NCBI RefSeq assembly: GCF_032062135.1
Contig: NC_092859.1
Coordinates: forward strand, 157,235,115 to 157,299,114
Source: Pyxicephalus adspersus
Taxonomy: Eukaryota; Chordata; Amphibia; Anura; Pyxicephalidae
DNA: 64,000 nt
Direction of reading: 5' to 3'
The position numbers and the translations under genes are program-made. How positions within the stretch are numbered: the first letter of the stretch is position 1; every line of letters starts with the position of its first letter. This document shows, piece by piece, positions 1-12,920 of the stretch. Below the pieces are notes generated by a model, which saw only the letters and a program-made list of their open reading frames with translations, made no database searches and had not been told where the DNA came from.

Positions 1-290
1 GGCTCAAATCGTCAAAACGTGGTTCAAAGAACATTAGACATCATTGCCCCCCATGAACTGACCACCACAGAGCCCAGACCTGAACCCCATGGAGAATCTT
101 TGTGATGAACTTGAGAAGACTTTATGCAGCGCTCCAACTTTGTCATCATCAATACAAGATCTTGGAGGAAAATCAATGCAACTCTGCATAGAAATACTTG
201 TTGTGTCATTGCAAAATTTTATCAAAGCCATACCAATGGTGAATGGGAGCCGTTATAAAAGCTAAAGGCGGCACAATGAAATAATAAAGC
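1..290 (+). pseudogene. Tc1-like transposase relic (C-terminal part)
   Basis: This is the decayed 3' part of a Tc1-family DNA transposon transposase. From base 65 the frame reads PQSPDLNPMENLCDELEK, the diagnostic block around the third catalytic acidic residue of the DDE domain in Tc1 transposases. The peptide VKTWFKEH lies just upstream in another frame, where the family has its conserved W-F-x-x-H segment. Downstream, near bases 155-260, there is a helical stretch (IQDLGGKSMQLCIEIL) like the usual tail of the protein. Frameshifts and stops separate these pieces, so it cannot be active. The element runs off the left edge, and I could not define its right terminal repeat. Confidence 0.8.
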
Positions 291-1925
291 GTGTGACTTA
301 CCTTGGCCATGGCTGTATATCCTTTGTCATTGCTTAGTGTAGCACAGGTTTCATTGAGTAAATAACCATTAGGAGGGAGCACTGATTGTCTGGGGTGCTT
401 AATAGTGAAACCCTGGAGCTTATTTCCTAACTGGTATGAATGGAACATGTTATAAAGCAATCATGTTTGTACCATTTAATCACAGCCACAGCCAATATGT
501 AGGCTGAGCCTGTGCTACATGGTGCGGAGAGGCTACAGAATCCGAGTATGCCCCGTAAACACGGTTGATTACATTAATGAATGAATCACCGTTTGTGTCT
601 CAAATTAAGCATTCGCCCCATTAACTCTGATTGTGTGAACTAAGCTCTAGCCTCGTCACTCTGGCCTGTGCTGTATGGACAGTTTCATCTGTTGCCATTA
701 ACCTATGCAGTACTTAGAATTTTCTTCCCACAATTTGCTAAATCCACAACTTTCATATCTTTATTAGAATGAACTAAATAAAATGGTTCTAATAGCAATA
801 CTGCAATGCAAAGCAACCTATTGGTATTCACATTACAATACATTGCATATATTGGCCTTGGCACATTAATTACCCCGTTGAGTCCATGTTTACCTTTTCA
901 ATAAAAAAAGTGCATTTATCATTTAAGACTTCAAGCTGCTGAATTGTAAATGTCAGCCTCAATCTTTTGTAGAAAAGTAAGTAGCTTCCAGCTGCATGGG
1001 CTGTGTGGAAATGGGAAAATGCTCACTCTTTAGAAGTTGCGGGTGGCAATCTGGCCATTATTCACTAGGAGCCGGGCTGACACAGTTGCTGCCCCTTCCC
1101 AACCTTCCACCTCGGAGTACACCGCCACCCGTTTCTTTTGGAGTGCCAGAGACATCAACAATGCTCAGGCTCCATAAAGTCTGGGCGGGTGAAAAACAAC
1201 TTTCTTCTATAAAAAAACTGCAGCTTGACATTAAAGTTTGGTAGAGTATTGCAAGCTTGCAGTTTGATATAACTATTTCTATCCTTTAGAATGGGCTTAT
1301 TCTGTTGTGATGTGGCAGCACGTGCGTTCCACAATGCATAACAACTTACATTTTGCGTGCTGATGTGCTGTGATTTCATTCATTTTTAATGGCTCCCCAA
1401 GGCACCTTGCCAACAGACATTTATTGCTTCACACCACAATACACGACAATGCACTACTGATGTATTTGATATTTAATTAAATTATTATTCCTTCCAATTA
1501 AAGCTACTTTGTACTTGTTACTGATTCTCTCTGCATAGGGATTGTGTCTACATTATATATGTAATGTGTTCCCTTTCTTTTTTATTGTACACACATTAGT
1601 GGGTCTGTCCTTTCGTATTCTACAGATTCCAGGGTATACATTGCACTGCACCACAAATTGTAATAATATATATCTAGGTGTGAAAGGAAAAACATGCAAA
1701 CCTACAAATACCTAATTCTGCTTTAGGCTCCTCTCATGTTTGTGCATGCTAGTAATACATATGCAGCATTATTTGCCCACATATTACACTGAAAAACCTT
1801 AAAGTGGCCTGCAACACACCTAGGTTGCTACAATGTACAATGTTTTGTTCACATCTGTGCTGCAAGTGTGTTACATCATATGTGTGCTGCATGACCAGTG
1901 CAGCCCCGAGGCCCCAGGTTTTTCC
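291..1925. other. No gene recognised
   Basis: AT-rich unique-looking sequence. Short open frames near 996-1244 and 1155-1379 show no recognisable family and no convincing splice context. Confidence 0.5.
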
Positions 1926-2505
1926 ACGACCCCTCCTGGCTGTCCAGACTCCTCCCCTTTTTTATCACCCCTCAATAATGCCCTCCTCCACAAATAATTT
2001 AACCAAATTAAACATAACTTAACCAACCAAAGTACAACAAACATTACTTCCTGGCTGCAGCTTCTGGAAGACTCTACCAATAACAAAATAGTAAGCTTCG
2101 GCCCCTTAAGTCTGCTATAGATTGTTATTTTTGGACTCCAGTCACCATCCCTACACAGACCCTTCCAGGGCTTAACCCAAACTTTCCTTTTACTACTCAC
2201 TTTCAAATTCAGAAGACTCCATATTAAAGATTTGGCCACACTACTTCTCAATACCACCAAAACACACTGCCTTCTAGAAAACTCAGCTGCCTCAACAATA
2301 ATGCCTAATAACAAGCCAAAAAAACCCAAAAAACAATAAAACGGTGAAGTGTGGGTGGGAAATTTTCTTGGCCCTGCCTGCTTGTCACCTTCCCCCAGTC
2401 CTAACTCCTGGACTTTTTGTCCACTCCACATTTTACCCACCCCCTAGCCAATTAGCTCTTTTTCCCATCAGACCCTTCTCTAACCCTTAACTACCTGGCT
2501 CCCTT
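1926..2505 (-). repeat. Family A repeat, pyrimidine-rich on + strand
   Basis: First copy of a dispersed family that recurs in this window, mostly with its C/T-rich strand on top. Shared marks are a tract with cagacccttccaggg-like wording followed by aacccaaa, a phrase close to gaggacctcaactgc in other copies, and a ggtgggaaa.tttt block (here near 2350). The antisense 189-codon frame is a by-product of this composition. The element class is unknown. Other copies carry an AATAAA-type signal on the minus strand, which hints at an LTR or retroposon end. Confidence 0.5.
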
Positions 2506-4133
2506 GCAGGGGTGTGGTCGTAAAAAAAAGAAAAGGGGGCACAGTACTATCCACGGCGTGCACACATGCGCATCATTGTTATGTAAACATACCCGCCCCC
2601 ATACACCCCTCCTATGTGTCACTCAAAGGGGAAGAAACTTCCCCGAGAGTGACATCATGATACCAGAACCTGCCCACTTTGTAGGAGTTGTGTTTCATAT
2701 GGGAGACATGGACCTCCACTCTGACCAGTGTGCACGGGGTCTTTTTCCTGACCCCACCGGGGGGCAGGCCGACCACAGCCGTGGACCACCAAAGTTTTAT
2801 TTGCAAAATAAGAGACATGCCCATTCCCGAAAAAAGTGAAAACACGCCGTTCACACCCATGCCCGCCCCACTATACCCCTGCTCCCTTGCCATCCTGTCA
2901 TGGAGCCCCTGCACCTTTTTCCTTTTTCATAGCTGTGGGTCTCTCTGTACATTGGGGTGCAATATGTGAGGTGCTACATGCATTTTATGGCATGTGAACG
3001 AAATGCAGAGGTGCAGTGGGAGCCTAATGGCCCTTCAGAACTGTGGTAAGCCGTATGGTTTTCCTGCAGTTTCTACCATGATCCAAACTATTTCTATTCA
3101 TACGATCGCTGCAGATTGCAGCAAGGTTTCCCAATAGCGACAAGTTGCTTTTGTCTGCACAGTTGCTGTTGTTGTAAGATTTTCTCCACAGCTGCAGAAA
3201 ATGTGGTTAGTTGTGGTGCAGTTGGCTATCTGCCTGGGAGTAGCCAATCCTGCAGTTTTTCACTGTAGGGGTGAATGTACCTTGAATGTGGACACAATAG
3301 GAATAAAGGTTATTCACTTGGTTGGTGGCTAATGGAACTGATTTTGATAAAATTTATCTTTAAGGTGAATGATTCCCTTGCAATAGATAATAAACTTAGC
3401 TTAATGAATATGTTAATGATTCACTTACCTGCATGTAGGGGAATGTAAATAAAGCTTCATCTCATTTACTAAGCTAAGTGAAATGTCTCTTACAAGAGGT
3501 GCAAGTCACTTTACTTTTCAATATTATCATCAACGTTATTATATTTATTATTATTACCAGTATTTATAAAGCGCCAACATGTTACACAGCGCTGTACAAT
3601 AAATAGGGGGGGCAAATAACAGACAGATACAGACCATGACACAGAGGGAGGAGAGGACCCTGCCCCAATCTTTAAACAAATCAACCCCATTGATACAATT
3701 TGTGTCTTCTTTAAGGATGTTGCTGCCATGCTGCACAGAAACACAGATGGGCTGTAGAAAAGAAAGAAAGAAAAGAAAAAGGAATCTGCACTCGCTATTG
3801 TGTCTGGAAGAAGGATTTTCCTTTTTACCTGAAGTGTCTTTTAACATTTCCTTTATGCCGTGACCCCGGGATCCTCTGGTGTCTTCAAGTATTCCCGTCC
3901 TCCGTTCATTATTTCACACTATTCTAGATTGTGGCTACAGAAGGAAATGATTACTAATCATCTCTGACTATTTTTTGGAGAAAGACGTAATAATAGGCCA
4001 TTGTCTAAACTTTCTGGATAATAGATGCATCAATCTGCTCTCATCTCTGGGAAATTAAAAGACCACAAAACTCCAACACTTATTGTATAATTCTGCCAAG
4101 TCTGAATGTATCCTTAGAGGAAATTCGGCACCG
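2098..4133. repeat. Segmental tandem duplication, copy 1
   Basis: The sequence from 2098 (CCCCTTAAGTCTGC) to 4133 (ccgctggaacctttctgt) is repeated in the same orientation at 4341-6123. The unit contains part of a family A repeat, a block of about 480 bases around 2505-2970 of unknown origin, an L2 LINE tail and a unique-looking stretch (3665-4133). About 350 bases near 3010-3370 have no counterpart in copy 2. By eye the last 470 bases differ at only a handful of positions, while the first 400 differ more often. Confidence 0.85.
3537..3662 (-). mobile_element. L2-clade LINE 3' tail fragment
   Basis: Antisense copy of the LINE tail seen in full at 54268-54700. It has a TTATTATTATTA-type terminal tract, then ataaagcgccaacatgttac, a GCGCTGTACA block, and acagacagatacagacc running into gaggaccctgcccc. 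It lies within duplication copy 1. Confidence 0.7.
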
Positions 4134-4340
4134 CTGGAACCTTTCTGTCAATTGTTAGGGAGAAGCCAATTAACCTAACTGCATGTTTTTGGGATGTGGG
4201 AGGAAACCGGAGTACCCGGAGGAAACCCACGCAGACACGGCGAGAACCTGCAAACTCCATGCAGATAATGTCCTGGCTGGGAATCGAACCTGGGACCTAG
4301 TGCTGCACCGGAGTGCTAACCCCTGAGCCACCATGCTGCC
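4134..4340 (-). mobile_element. V-SINE (tRNA-derived), lacking its 3' tail
   Basis: Read on the minus strand, this starts with a tRNA-like head: an A-box-like TGGCTCAGGGGTTAGCAC and a B box GGTTCGATTCC (complement at 4280-4290). The conserved V-domain of vertebrate V-SINEs follows, with gtgggtttcctccgggtact then ccggtttcctcccacatcc. The family is known from fish and other vertebrates (zebrafish DANA is a member). The LINE-derived tail seen in other copies here is missing. The element fills exactly the space between the two duplication copies. Confidence 0.85.
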
Positions 4341-6123
4341 CCTTATGTCTGCTGTAGATTGTTATTTTTGGCCTCCAGTCACCATCCCTATACAGACCCT
4401 TCCAGGGCTTAACCCAAACTTTCCTTTTACTACTCACTTTCAAATTCAGAAGACTCCATATCGAAGATTTGGTCACACTACTTCGCAATACCACCAAAAC
4501 ACTCTGCCTTCTTGAAAACTCAGCTGCCTCAACAAAATTGCCCAATCACAAGCCAAAAAAACACAAAAAACAATTAAAAGGAGAAGGGTGGGTGGGAAAT
4601 TTTCTTACTCTGGGCCCTGCCTGCTTGTGAACTCCCCCAAGCCCTAACCCCCTTTACATTACTTTTTGTCCACTCCAAATTTTACCCACCCCCTAGCCAA
4701 TTAGCTCCTTTTCCCATCAGACCCTTCTCTAACCCTTTATTACCTGGCTCCCTTGCAGGGGTGTGGTCGTAAAAAAAAAGAAAAGGAGGCACGGTACTAT
4801 CCACGGCGAGCGCGCATGCGCATCATTGTTACCTAAACGTGCCCGCCCCACTACACCCCTCCTGTGTGTCACTAAAAGGGGAAGGAACTTCCCCGAGAGT
4901 GAGGTCATGATACCAGAACCTGCCCACTTTGTGCGAGTTGTGTTAAGAGAGCCATCCCGTTCACCGCCCTGAGCCTGCAATTTCATATGGGAGACATGGA
5001 CCGCGGCTCTGACCAGTGTGCACCCCCCAACGGGGTCTTTTTCCTGACCCCACCGGGGGGTCAGACCGACCACAGCCGCGGACCACCAAAGAATTGATTG
5101 CAAAATAAGAGACATGCTCATTCCCGAAAAAAGTGAGAACACGCCGTTCCCACACATGCCCGCCCCACTATACCCCTGCTCCCTTGCCATCCTGTCATGG
5201 AGCCCCTGCACCTTTTCCCTTTTTCTTGGCTGTGGGTCTCTCTGTACATTGGGGTGCTAATCAAAATAAATAGCACCAAACATTTGTCAATATGTGAGGT
5301 GCTACATGCATTTTACGGCATGTGAACAAAATGCAGAGGTGCTGTTCACTTAGCCAAATGAATATGTTAATGATTCACTTATCTGCATGTAGGGGAATGT
5401 AAATAAAAAAAAATTGCAGATGATTAAAAGGTCAGCAGAGCTTCATCTCATTTACTAAGCTAAGTGAAATGTCCCTTGGAAGAGATGCAATTCACTTTGC
5501 TTTTAATATTATCATCAATGTTATTTATTATTATTACCAGTATTTATAAAGCGCCAACATGTTACACAGCGCTGTACAATAAATAGGGGTGGCAAATAAC
5601 AGACAGATACAGACCATGACACAGAGGGAGGACCCTGCCCCAATCTTTAAGCAAATCAACCCCATTGATACAATTTGTGTCTTCTTTAAGGATGTTGCTG
5701 CCATGATGCACAGAAACACAGATGGGCTGTAGAAAAGAAAGAAAGAAAAGAAAAAGGAATCTGCACTCGCTATTGTGTCTGGAAGAAGGATTTTCCATTT
5801 TACCTGAAGTGTCTTTTAACATTTCCTTTATGCCGTGACCCCGGGCTCCTCTGGTGTCTTCAAGTATTCCCGTCCTCCGTTCATTATTTCACACTATTCT
5901 AGATTGTGGCTACAGAAGGAAATGATTACTAATCATCTCTGACTATTTTTTGGAGAAAGACGTAATAATAGGCCATTGTCTAAACTTTCTGGATAATAGA
6001 TGCATCAATCTGCTCTCATCTCTGGGAAATTAAAAGACCACAAAACTCCAACACTTATTGTATAATTCTGCCAAGTCTGAATGTATCCTTAGAGGAAATT
6101 CGGCACCGCTGGAACCTTTCTGT
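4341..6123. repeat. Segmental tandem duplication, copy 2
   Basis: Direct repeat of 2098-4133. It begins CCCCTTATGTCTGC and ends at ccgctggaacctttctgt, after which the sequence diverges (6124 onward). It is shorter than copy 1 because the segment matching about 3010-3370 is absent. It has small private insertions, including about 40 bases near 4935-4980 and an A-rich patch near 5405. The end of the block, from about 5650, is nearly identical to copy 1. Confidence 0.85.
5522..5647 (-). mobile_element. L2-clade LINE 3' tail fragment
   Basis: Counterpart of the fragment at 3537-3662 inside duplication copy 2. It has the same gcgccaacatgttac block, GCGCTGTACA block and gaggaccctgcccc wording, with a few bases lost before the last of these. 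Confidence 0.7.
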
Positions 6124-6224
6124 GCAGCGCTCTGGTTGATCACTATGGGATGGTAGAAGGTCAAGTGTTTCGTAGAAGATATTGTCCACCATTATACCAT
6201 ATACGCCATGACTTGTGCCGCCTG

Positions 6225-6379
6225 GATACTCGCACCACCTTCCCCTGCTGCAACAGTGCCTCCCTCTTTACCCCTCACCCCCCCAAATAAAGACAACACA
6301 CCAGTTTGGGGTAAAATGGCTTTGCAGCTGTTTATTATATAACACATTTTTTTAACCACAATAAACCAACTTAAATAAC

Positions 6380-6420
<41 letters not shown>

Positions 6421-7000
6421 CCATATAACAAGATAACATTATAACAAGATAACAACAAAAAAAATTCCTAACACTGTATCATCAGGTTACTGGTCCTCGA
6501 AGGCCCTAATTCCCCCCAGGGAGAAGGGTCTGCCACTGCCATGATATTGTTGCTCCCAGCCAACCTTCACCGCCATATGAACAAATATCAATTCCAACAG
6601 CCTACCAACAGCCATTTACCTCTTATTGGCTACACCACTTTCATTTATAGGGCTCCCATACCATAGATGGGTTCAACCAACCTAAACCAAAAACACTGCC
6701 CCTGAGGACCTCAAACCGCCAACCCCTAGTAGCAAACCAACTCCTCTATTCTTCTACGACTTATTGGGAACGGGGAACTTTACTCTTCACTTTCCTGATA
6801 ATAGAGACCCTTTATTTCCTGTTTCCTTACTTTTCCTCTCTCTGCTCTGCACCCCCAAATTCCATACTACCAATTGCCTTTCTCACCTGCCACTCCAGAA
6901 TATTTCCCCCTTAACGCTTTCAATTCCACTTTTCCCATGCACATAGCCATGCAGGCCCTCTGCCTACTTTCCACTATGTGCAATTAGTTTCCAGGTCTTA
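6225..7000 (-). repeat. Family A repeat
   Basis: Carries the family marks in order: ggcTTTgcagctgtttatta (complement of a polyadenylation-like signal), ggtcctcgaaggcc near 6494, gctcccagcc near 6552, ccataccatagatggg near 6657, and cctgaggacctcaaa near 6701. An AT microsatellite has expanded inside it at 6383-6419. No coding capacity was recognised. Confidence 0.6.
6383..6419. repeat. (AT)n microsatellite
   Basis: Uninterrupted alternating AT run of about 37 bases. It causes an artificial YIYIYI frame on the minus strand. Confidence 0.95.
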
Positions 7001-7379
7001 CTTTATACCATATACAAGAGACCCTGTCATAACAATAGAAAATGTTAATATCTCTCCTGCTATCTGCAACCCTGCCTATTGGCCCCTCCAACAAACCACC
7101 ATGGCTTTTCTGTCCCATTTAGTGGTGTAGGGTCCACTGCAGAAAGCAATGAGTGCTGCAGGAGACATAGAAGACACTCGCAATTTCTCCACACCAGTGG
7201 TATGGTTTGCAGAAGAGAAAAGTACTTACTTTATAGGCGAATCAGGTGGATATATTTGCATTTTTGGGGAGATACATTTTTGGGGAGATAAGTGTGATAT
7301 CAGTTTTATTTCTGATAGGCACCAACCATTGGAAATACTGCCTGCTGTGTACATTAACAACAGGCTAACAGCTGTTATT

Positions 7380-7680
7380 CTTTTATTTATATGGGGACGA
7401 CATATTACATAGCACTTTACAAAGTCTATGATCATGTCACTAACTGTCCCTCAAAGGGGCTCCAAATCTACAAAAATGTCCCTACCATAGTCATTAACAC
7501 AGTCTAAGGTCATTTTCTGAGAGCCAGTAATCCTAATTGCATGTTTTTGCGATGTGGGAGGAAACCAGAGTGCCTGGAGGAATCCCATGCAAACATGAGG
7601 AGAACCTGTACATTCTTTGAAGATTCAAACCTGTGCCAGGCACTGAGCAAACCGTGCTGGTAGCCAATGGAACCATCTGC
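7380..7680 (-). mobile_element. V-SINE, near full length
   Basis: Antisense copy containing all parts. The tail has catattacatagcactttac and ctccaaatct near 7400-7470. The V-domain has gatgtgggaggaaaccagag near 7551. The tRNA-like head has a decayed B box (attcaaacct near 7622) and ends near gctggtagcc. Mutations suggest an old insertion. Confidence 0.8.
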
Positions 7681-7689
7681 TGTAGGTTC

Positions 7690-10085
7690 ATTGGTAAGAT
7701 ACCCAGTGATCGCTGTTCATATTGGTTAGTGGCTGTCAGGGAACTGAAGTTCCACCAATCACAATTTCTGTAAACTATGCATAAATTTGAGCAGAGGAAC
7801 TGTTCTTCAAGTTGGCATAGTGCCTAGCTTACCATAACATTTATTAATATCATACAATTAAACCATATGTGCATATCATACAGTTCATTTAGCAGTGGCT
7901 TAGAAACTACAAATTAGTTAGGAATTAGTAGGAATTAAATGGAAATTGTACTTTTGACTGGCATTGGGAGCTTCAAATCACATTAAGAAAATACCAAGGG
8001 GTCTTTTTATAATTCAGTAAATCTGAAATACGCCAAACTCTGGTAAAGAAATTTCCAGGTTCATTGGAATTGCAGTGACCGACTCTCAAACATATTTGGT
8101 GAATGTCCTATTCAGAACCACAAGTTTACAGCAGTCTTGTAATAGCAGTAATGGATCCCATTCCACAATATCTGAGCTCTGCCCCCTCTTTGAAACCTGT
8201 AAAAACTCTTCATTAATAAGGTTTACTGGCACCCAAAACTCTTCGGCATTATTTTCTCGGATCTTACTAAATTATTATTAAGATATGAATGTATTTCCTC
8301 TTCTCGCAGTTTGAGGCGTTTGCTAATTTGAAAAATGGACAGGGATCTGTTTGGAAAAGATAAGGAAGTTGTGAAAGGAAGTATTTAAATATTGGAATTA
8401 GGCTTAGCACCAATGAGAAGCAAGGATGAAGGTGTACAGCTTTACTGATGGCATGCATTCGTTATATAAACCGATCACAATGTGCAACAAACATTTCAGT
8501 GTCTAGAAGAGTTCTATGAGCACGTGATGTACAAGGTTATGGGCTTTTATACTGGTAATGGAACTGGTCAGGGTTTTTTTTCAAATTCTTCATTTTTTAA
8601 TTATGTTTATTTTATTTATTATTTTTTTAATATCACACATTCATATTGCTTTCAGCATTTGGAAACCATTAATGCACGTTGGTTTTGTTGCTGTTTTTGG
8701 AGTTGTTGGGGAAACAGGAGAGTCCAGAGAATAACCATATAAACACACGAAAACGTGAAAACTGTGCAGTGTTAAGGTGGAATGATTTTAAAGCAAATCT
8801 ATAAAACATGCTGTCCATCATTAAAGAGATTTTCCCTCATTTGAAACCAATTTCTTTACTTTTAAATTACATACAAATATTTAAAAATTAAAATTAGTAA
8901 ATGTAATATTTCTAAAGAACAAGTATTAAGGGAAAAAAAATGTTATATGACCATTACAGTAATAGCTCCCTTTGGCCAAACATCTTTGTTATAGTATACC
9001 GTCAAAACATGAGCTAAATAAAACAATATAATTTGTATATTCCCAACTCCTTCATTCTCATGACCTGTTAGGTCATCAACAATGACAATTTTCCTCTTAT
9101 CAGGTCACTCCAACCAAAACAAAGATGTTCACACAAAACCACATATAGATACAATATTCAGTTTTCCATATTTTCTATTTATTTTGCTGAAAAAAATGAA
9201 CTTTTGGGTAGCTCTCCAGTGGTAGCCCCAGATATCCCCACCATTTCTGCTACCCCTGCTACACTTACCTATGTGACATAACTGGACCAATCAGCAATTT
9301 CATATGGGTGGGGGGGTTATAGCCCAGTTTATCTTGTCAGCTTAAAAAATAACTTTTTTTTATTCCCAGTGGCTGAATGGAGTTGTTTGGGGGGTAAAAG
9401 AGTTTGGGGGTCTATATTGTAAGGGAACCTGATGTTAATGCTTTATAGGCAAAGCACAGAATTCCAATAAGATATTGAAATAAAAGGATCAGTATGCCAA
9501 CCAAGCAATGGTAGCCTGTATATTTTTACTATCATAGGCTTCCCCTAAGAGAACAGATCCATAATACCCTATAGTACATATATTGAATTCTATAGCGTGC
9601 AAAGAAATCTACCACCGCCATGCAATGATCGGAGCAAACACCCAAAATTACTATTCAGTTTTTTTAAAATGGCAGTGTAGTTAGATGATGGGGGGATCTG
9701 ACGTGTTTTTGTTTAAATATATATATCGTGCCGGAATTTGTGTGTGCCGTGTGCATAAAATGGATTGGATTTGAGTACTTGCAAACAATACATGATAACA
9801 TATGATCTTTGTATGTGCTCTCTATAATAAGTCTATGGAGGTTTTTTACTCTCTACCTGCCAAAGCTGTGAAATTGGTTAACAAGACAAAATGAGGGTGA
9901 ATCCTGGATAATTAGCTGCATTCTAGCATGATATTCTTATTGTTGAGTTAATTACACTGGATTATTCTTATCGTTTCAAAACATGTAACTGGTGCACCCA
10001 ACATGTGATATTTCATAATCTTCATAAGGCCGAACAACGAGTTATCACTTTTCTTTCTGGGAAAAATTGGAATATTCCAACAGCT
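7690..10085. other. No gene recognised
   Basis: AT-rich DNA with short open frames only. Since the exon at 10857 has an upstream intron, part of this stretch is probably intronic. I could not identify a preceding exon here. Confidence 0.4.
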
Positions 10086-10087
10086 TC

Positions 10088-10090
<3 letters not shown>

Positions 10091-10119
<29 letters not shown>
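10091..10119. repeat. (TA)n microsatellite
   Basis: Alternating TA run of about 29 bases. Confidence 0.95.
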
Positions 10120-10121
<2 letters not shown>

Positions 10122-10837
10122 TTGGACATTTCTGTTTTGTTAAAGACTGTCAAATGTCAAACACAATGTGTCTATGTTTTTAGAATATTCCACATTTTTT
10201 CTATTATTAATATTAATTCCGATGATTGGTTGTGTTTGAAGTGGAATTGTTACCAAGAAGAGAAGCTTTGGCAGCTTTTTGTTAACTAGATAAAGTAGAA
10301 TGTCTTTAACTAAGTTTGTCAGAGCTTGATTTTATATAATAATGTACAGCAATATACATACTGCGGTTGCGATAGTATTAAATAATAATTTGGAGTCGCT
10401 AGGCACAGTACTGGGTTTAGGAGAACTCAGTGAAGAAATATTAAAAGAAGTGTTTCTATCTGCTCTTCAATGTGTTCTTGCTTACTTGTGAAAGCTTCAA
10501 TTTAAAGAGTCCAGTGGCAGATCTAACTATTCAGTGTCTTATTGAATGGGTATTAAGAGCACCCGCAGTTATATTGGTGTCCCACCCATGAGCATTACAA
10601 GGTGCTCTAACTGCCTTTGCGATATTCTCTGCTTGAAGAAAGCAGCACAAATAGTTGATATGTCATTGGTATCTATATAAAACCTTGTAGTTGAAATGGG
10701 AACTCCAGCTGTGACCTACCATATGGAGAACTGACTAGTTGCCTTGTTGTTTTTGAAAGTCTAAAATCAATCTTGGGTTGACACTTTAATGAATGTAAAT
10801 GATATGCCATCTTTTCATGGAACCTATGTCTAATTTA

Positions 10838-10856
10838 TTCTTTTTTGTTTCTCTAG
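10838..10856 (+). promoter_or_regulatory. Splice acceptor of the terminal exon
   Basis: T-rich polypyrimidine tract ending in CTCTAG immediately before the open frame. There is no other AG within the tract, which makes the acceptor position unambiguous. Confidence 0.65.
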
Positions 10857-11081
<225 letters not shown>

Positions 11082-11180
11082 CATCGGGAGTCTTGGATTG
11101 TGACATTTGGAAGAAGCTCATAGAGGACCTATAAAGATCAAAGCTGATAGGAGCACCTTGTAAATGCTATGTGCTCTCAC

Positions 11181-11186
11181 AATAAA
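11181..11186 (+). terminator. Polyadenylation signal AATAAA
   Basis: AATAAA lies 99 bases after the stop codon of the exon at 10857-11081. An A-rich stretch follows. A later AATAAAA near 11680 could give a longer transcript. Confidence 0.6.
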
Positions 11187-11199
11187 CAAAAAATTAAAA

Positions 11200-12912
11200 A
11201 AAATTAATACACTAAGCCAAACAGCTTCAGCATGGGACCCGTTTCAGCCTTCAGGGCCATGGAACTTGAAACAATGATTTGAGAAAAGCAAAGGCGTTTA
11301 TCTTGGCTTTAAAGGATTATGTAAACCCTACTGGTGTATAAAAAAAATAAATTTAAATAAAATAGAACACAAAACTGGATCCACCTAAGGGATTTCTTAA
11401 CTAGTTTTGGATCCACTCCAGCTGCATACGGGAGTTTAATCTGCTTGTACATTTGGTTTCCTATTTTCTACACGTTGCATGGTTCCAATACAGATGAACC
11501 AAACATGGGAGACTGTTGGGATTTTGGGGTTAGGGAATGCTTATTGTTTCATGTTGAATAACCCAGTGGATCTCTTTGAACTGTGTTTCTTTCCTGTTTT
11601 CCTGTTAGAAAGGTTTGCGTTTTTTCAGACTGCCAGACACAGGGGGGGGGGGGGTGCAGTATTTAGGAAAGATCAAACTCAATAAAAGTATCAATGGCGG
11701 CTTAGAGTCATGAAAGATCTACAGAACAGGCAGGCACATATAGGGAATATTGTTCCCAGATTGATTTGGATTTTATTGACAAACACAGTCTCAAATCACA
11801 AAAGAAAGTATCAATTGTTTTTTTTTTATTACTATTATGATCAGTTATAGCTTTTGTGTAGTTTTTATCAATAAAAAGTATAAAACATGAAGAATTCAGT
11901 GTTCTGCTCTCTAAAGTGTATGTTGAATGTTTTTTTATCTATTGGTTCCACTTGTATGCACTTGAATAGATCAATCTTTCATGAAGGTATTTTGTTTCAG
12001 AGGATGGCTTTTGGGTACATGGAACTCATCTTGCCTCTTGGCTTCTGGAAACCACCGATGGCTTCACAGTTTCTGGTGCATTGATGGCAGCAAAAATTAC
12101 TTTTAGGTTCAATGTTCATGGGCTTTTGTGTGCATCAAAACTGCTTCTCTCCCAATACAAATCTTTTGGAATGCAGAATTAGGTAAAATAGGTTAAATGT
12201 AGGTCAGATGGAGGTCAATTGATGATGAATTTCAACTGTAATGAATTCTGCATGATCTCAGCAGTGTCTCATGGTAATATTTAAAGCCATCAATATTAGC
12301 TGATTGAAGCCTGTTACAAGGATCCTTACTAGAGGACTGGGGAAGGGCAAAGCATCGCAAGGTAGCATTTTCTAATAACAAAATATAATTCAATTGACAC
12401 ATTGTAGCACATATTTAATAAAAAAGGGGGCAATCTGTGTGATAAATTGTAGGACAGTTTCACTTCATGAACACAGGAAGTATATTTGAATTGGATGGAA
12501 TTCGATGGGCCAAAAACTGAAGATAACTATGAAATGAAGCTGCCATTCTTCCAGTGCTCCCCAGGTGCCCCAAAATACTAATATCACAAATTGTCTTTAC
12601 CCCTCCCAACACCTATGAACCACTATTGGTCCATCGTTAGGATAGACACCATTAATAATCAGCTGGGAAGCTTAGAAGAAAGAACATACGTCTCTATTGA
12701 GAACTCCATGGGCCTTTGTGCTGCCTGGGAAAACAACTAGGCACATAAAAGACCAACATTACATGGCTGAATTTAGTTTAAAGCATTGAAAATTTCAATC
12801 TTGATAATAAGAGAAATATATTAAATGGATGTTTATATGAGCTAATAACATTTACATCTAAGTGGGTTCTTTGTACAGTGACCATTTTCTGAATTACATA
12901 AGTACAGCCATG
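11200..12912. other. No gene recognised
   Basis: Probably intergenic or alternative 3' UTR DNA. It contains a run of about 12 G near 11642-11653. No repeat family was recognised. Confidence 0.4.
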
Positions 12913-12920
12913 GTATAAAC

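Noticed and set aside
1871..2440. 189-codon antisense open frame, the longest without N
   Set aside because: It lies in a family A repeat and the duplication; copy 2 has stops and frameshifts in the same place, and no protein motif is visible.
4729..5211. 160-codon antisense frame
   Set aside because: It is repeat-derived, is not conserved in frame with duplication copy 1, and has no recognisable domain.
7149..7330. Possible exon with an acceptor-like ctgcag and a donor-like caggtgg
   Set aside because: The sites are weak and the peptide is not recognisable, lying between two repeats.
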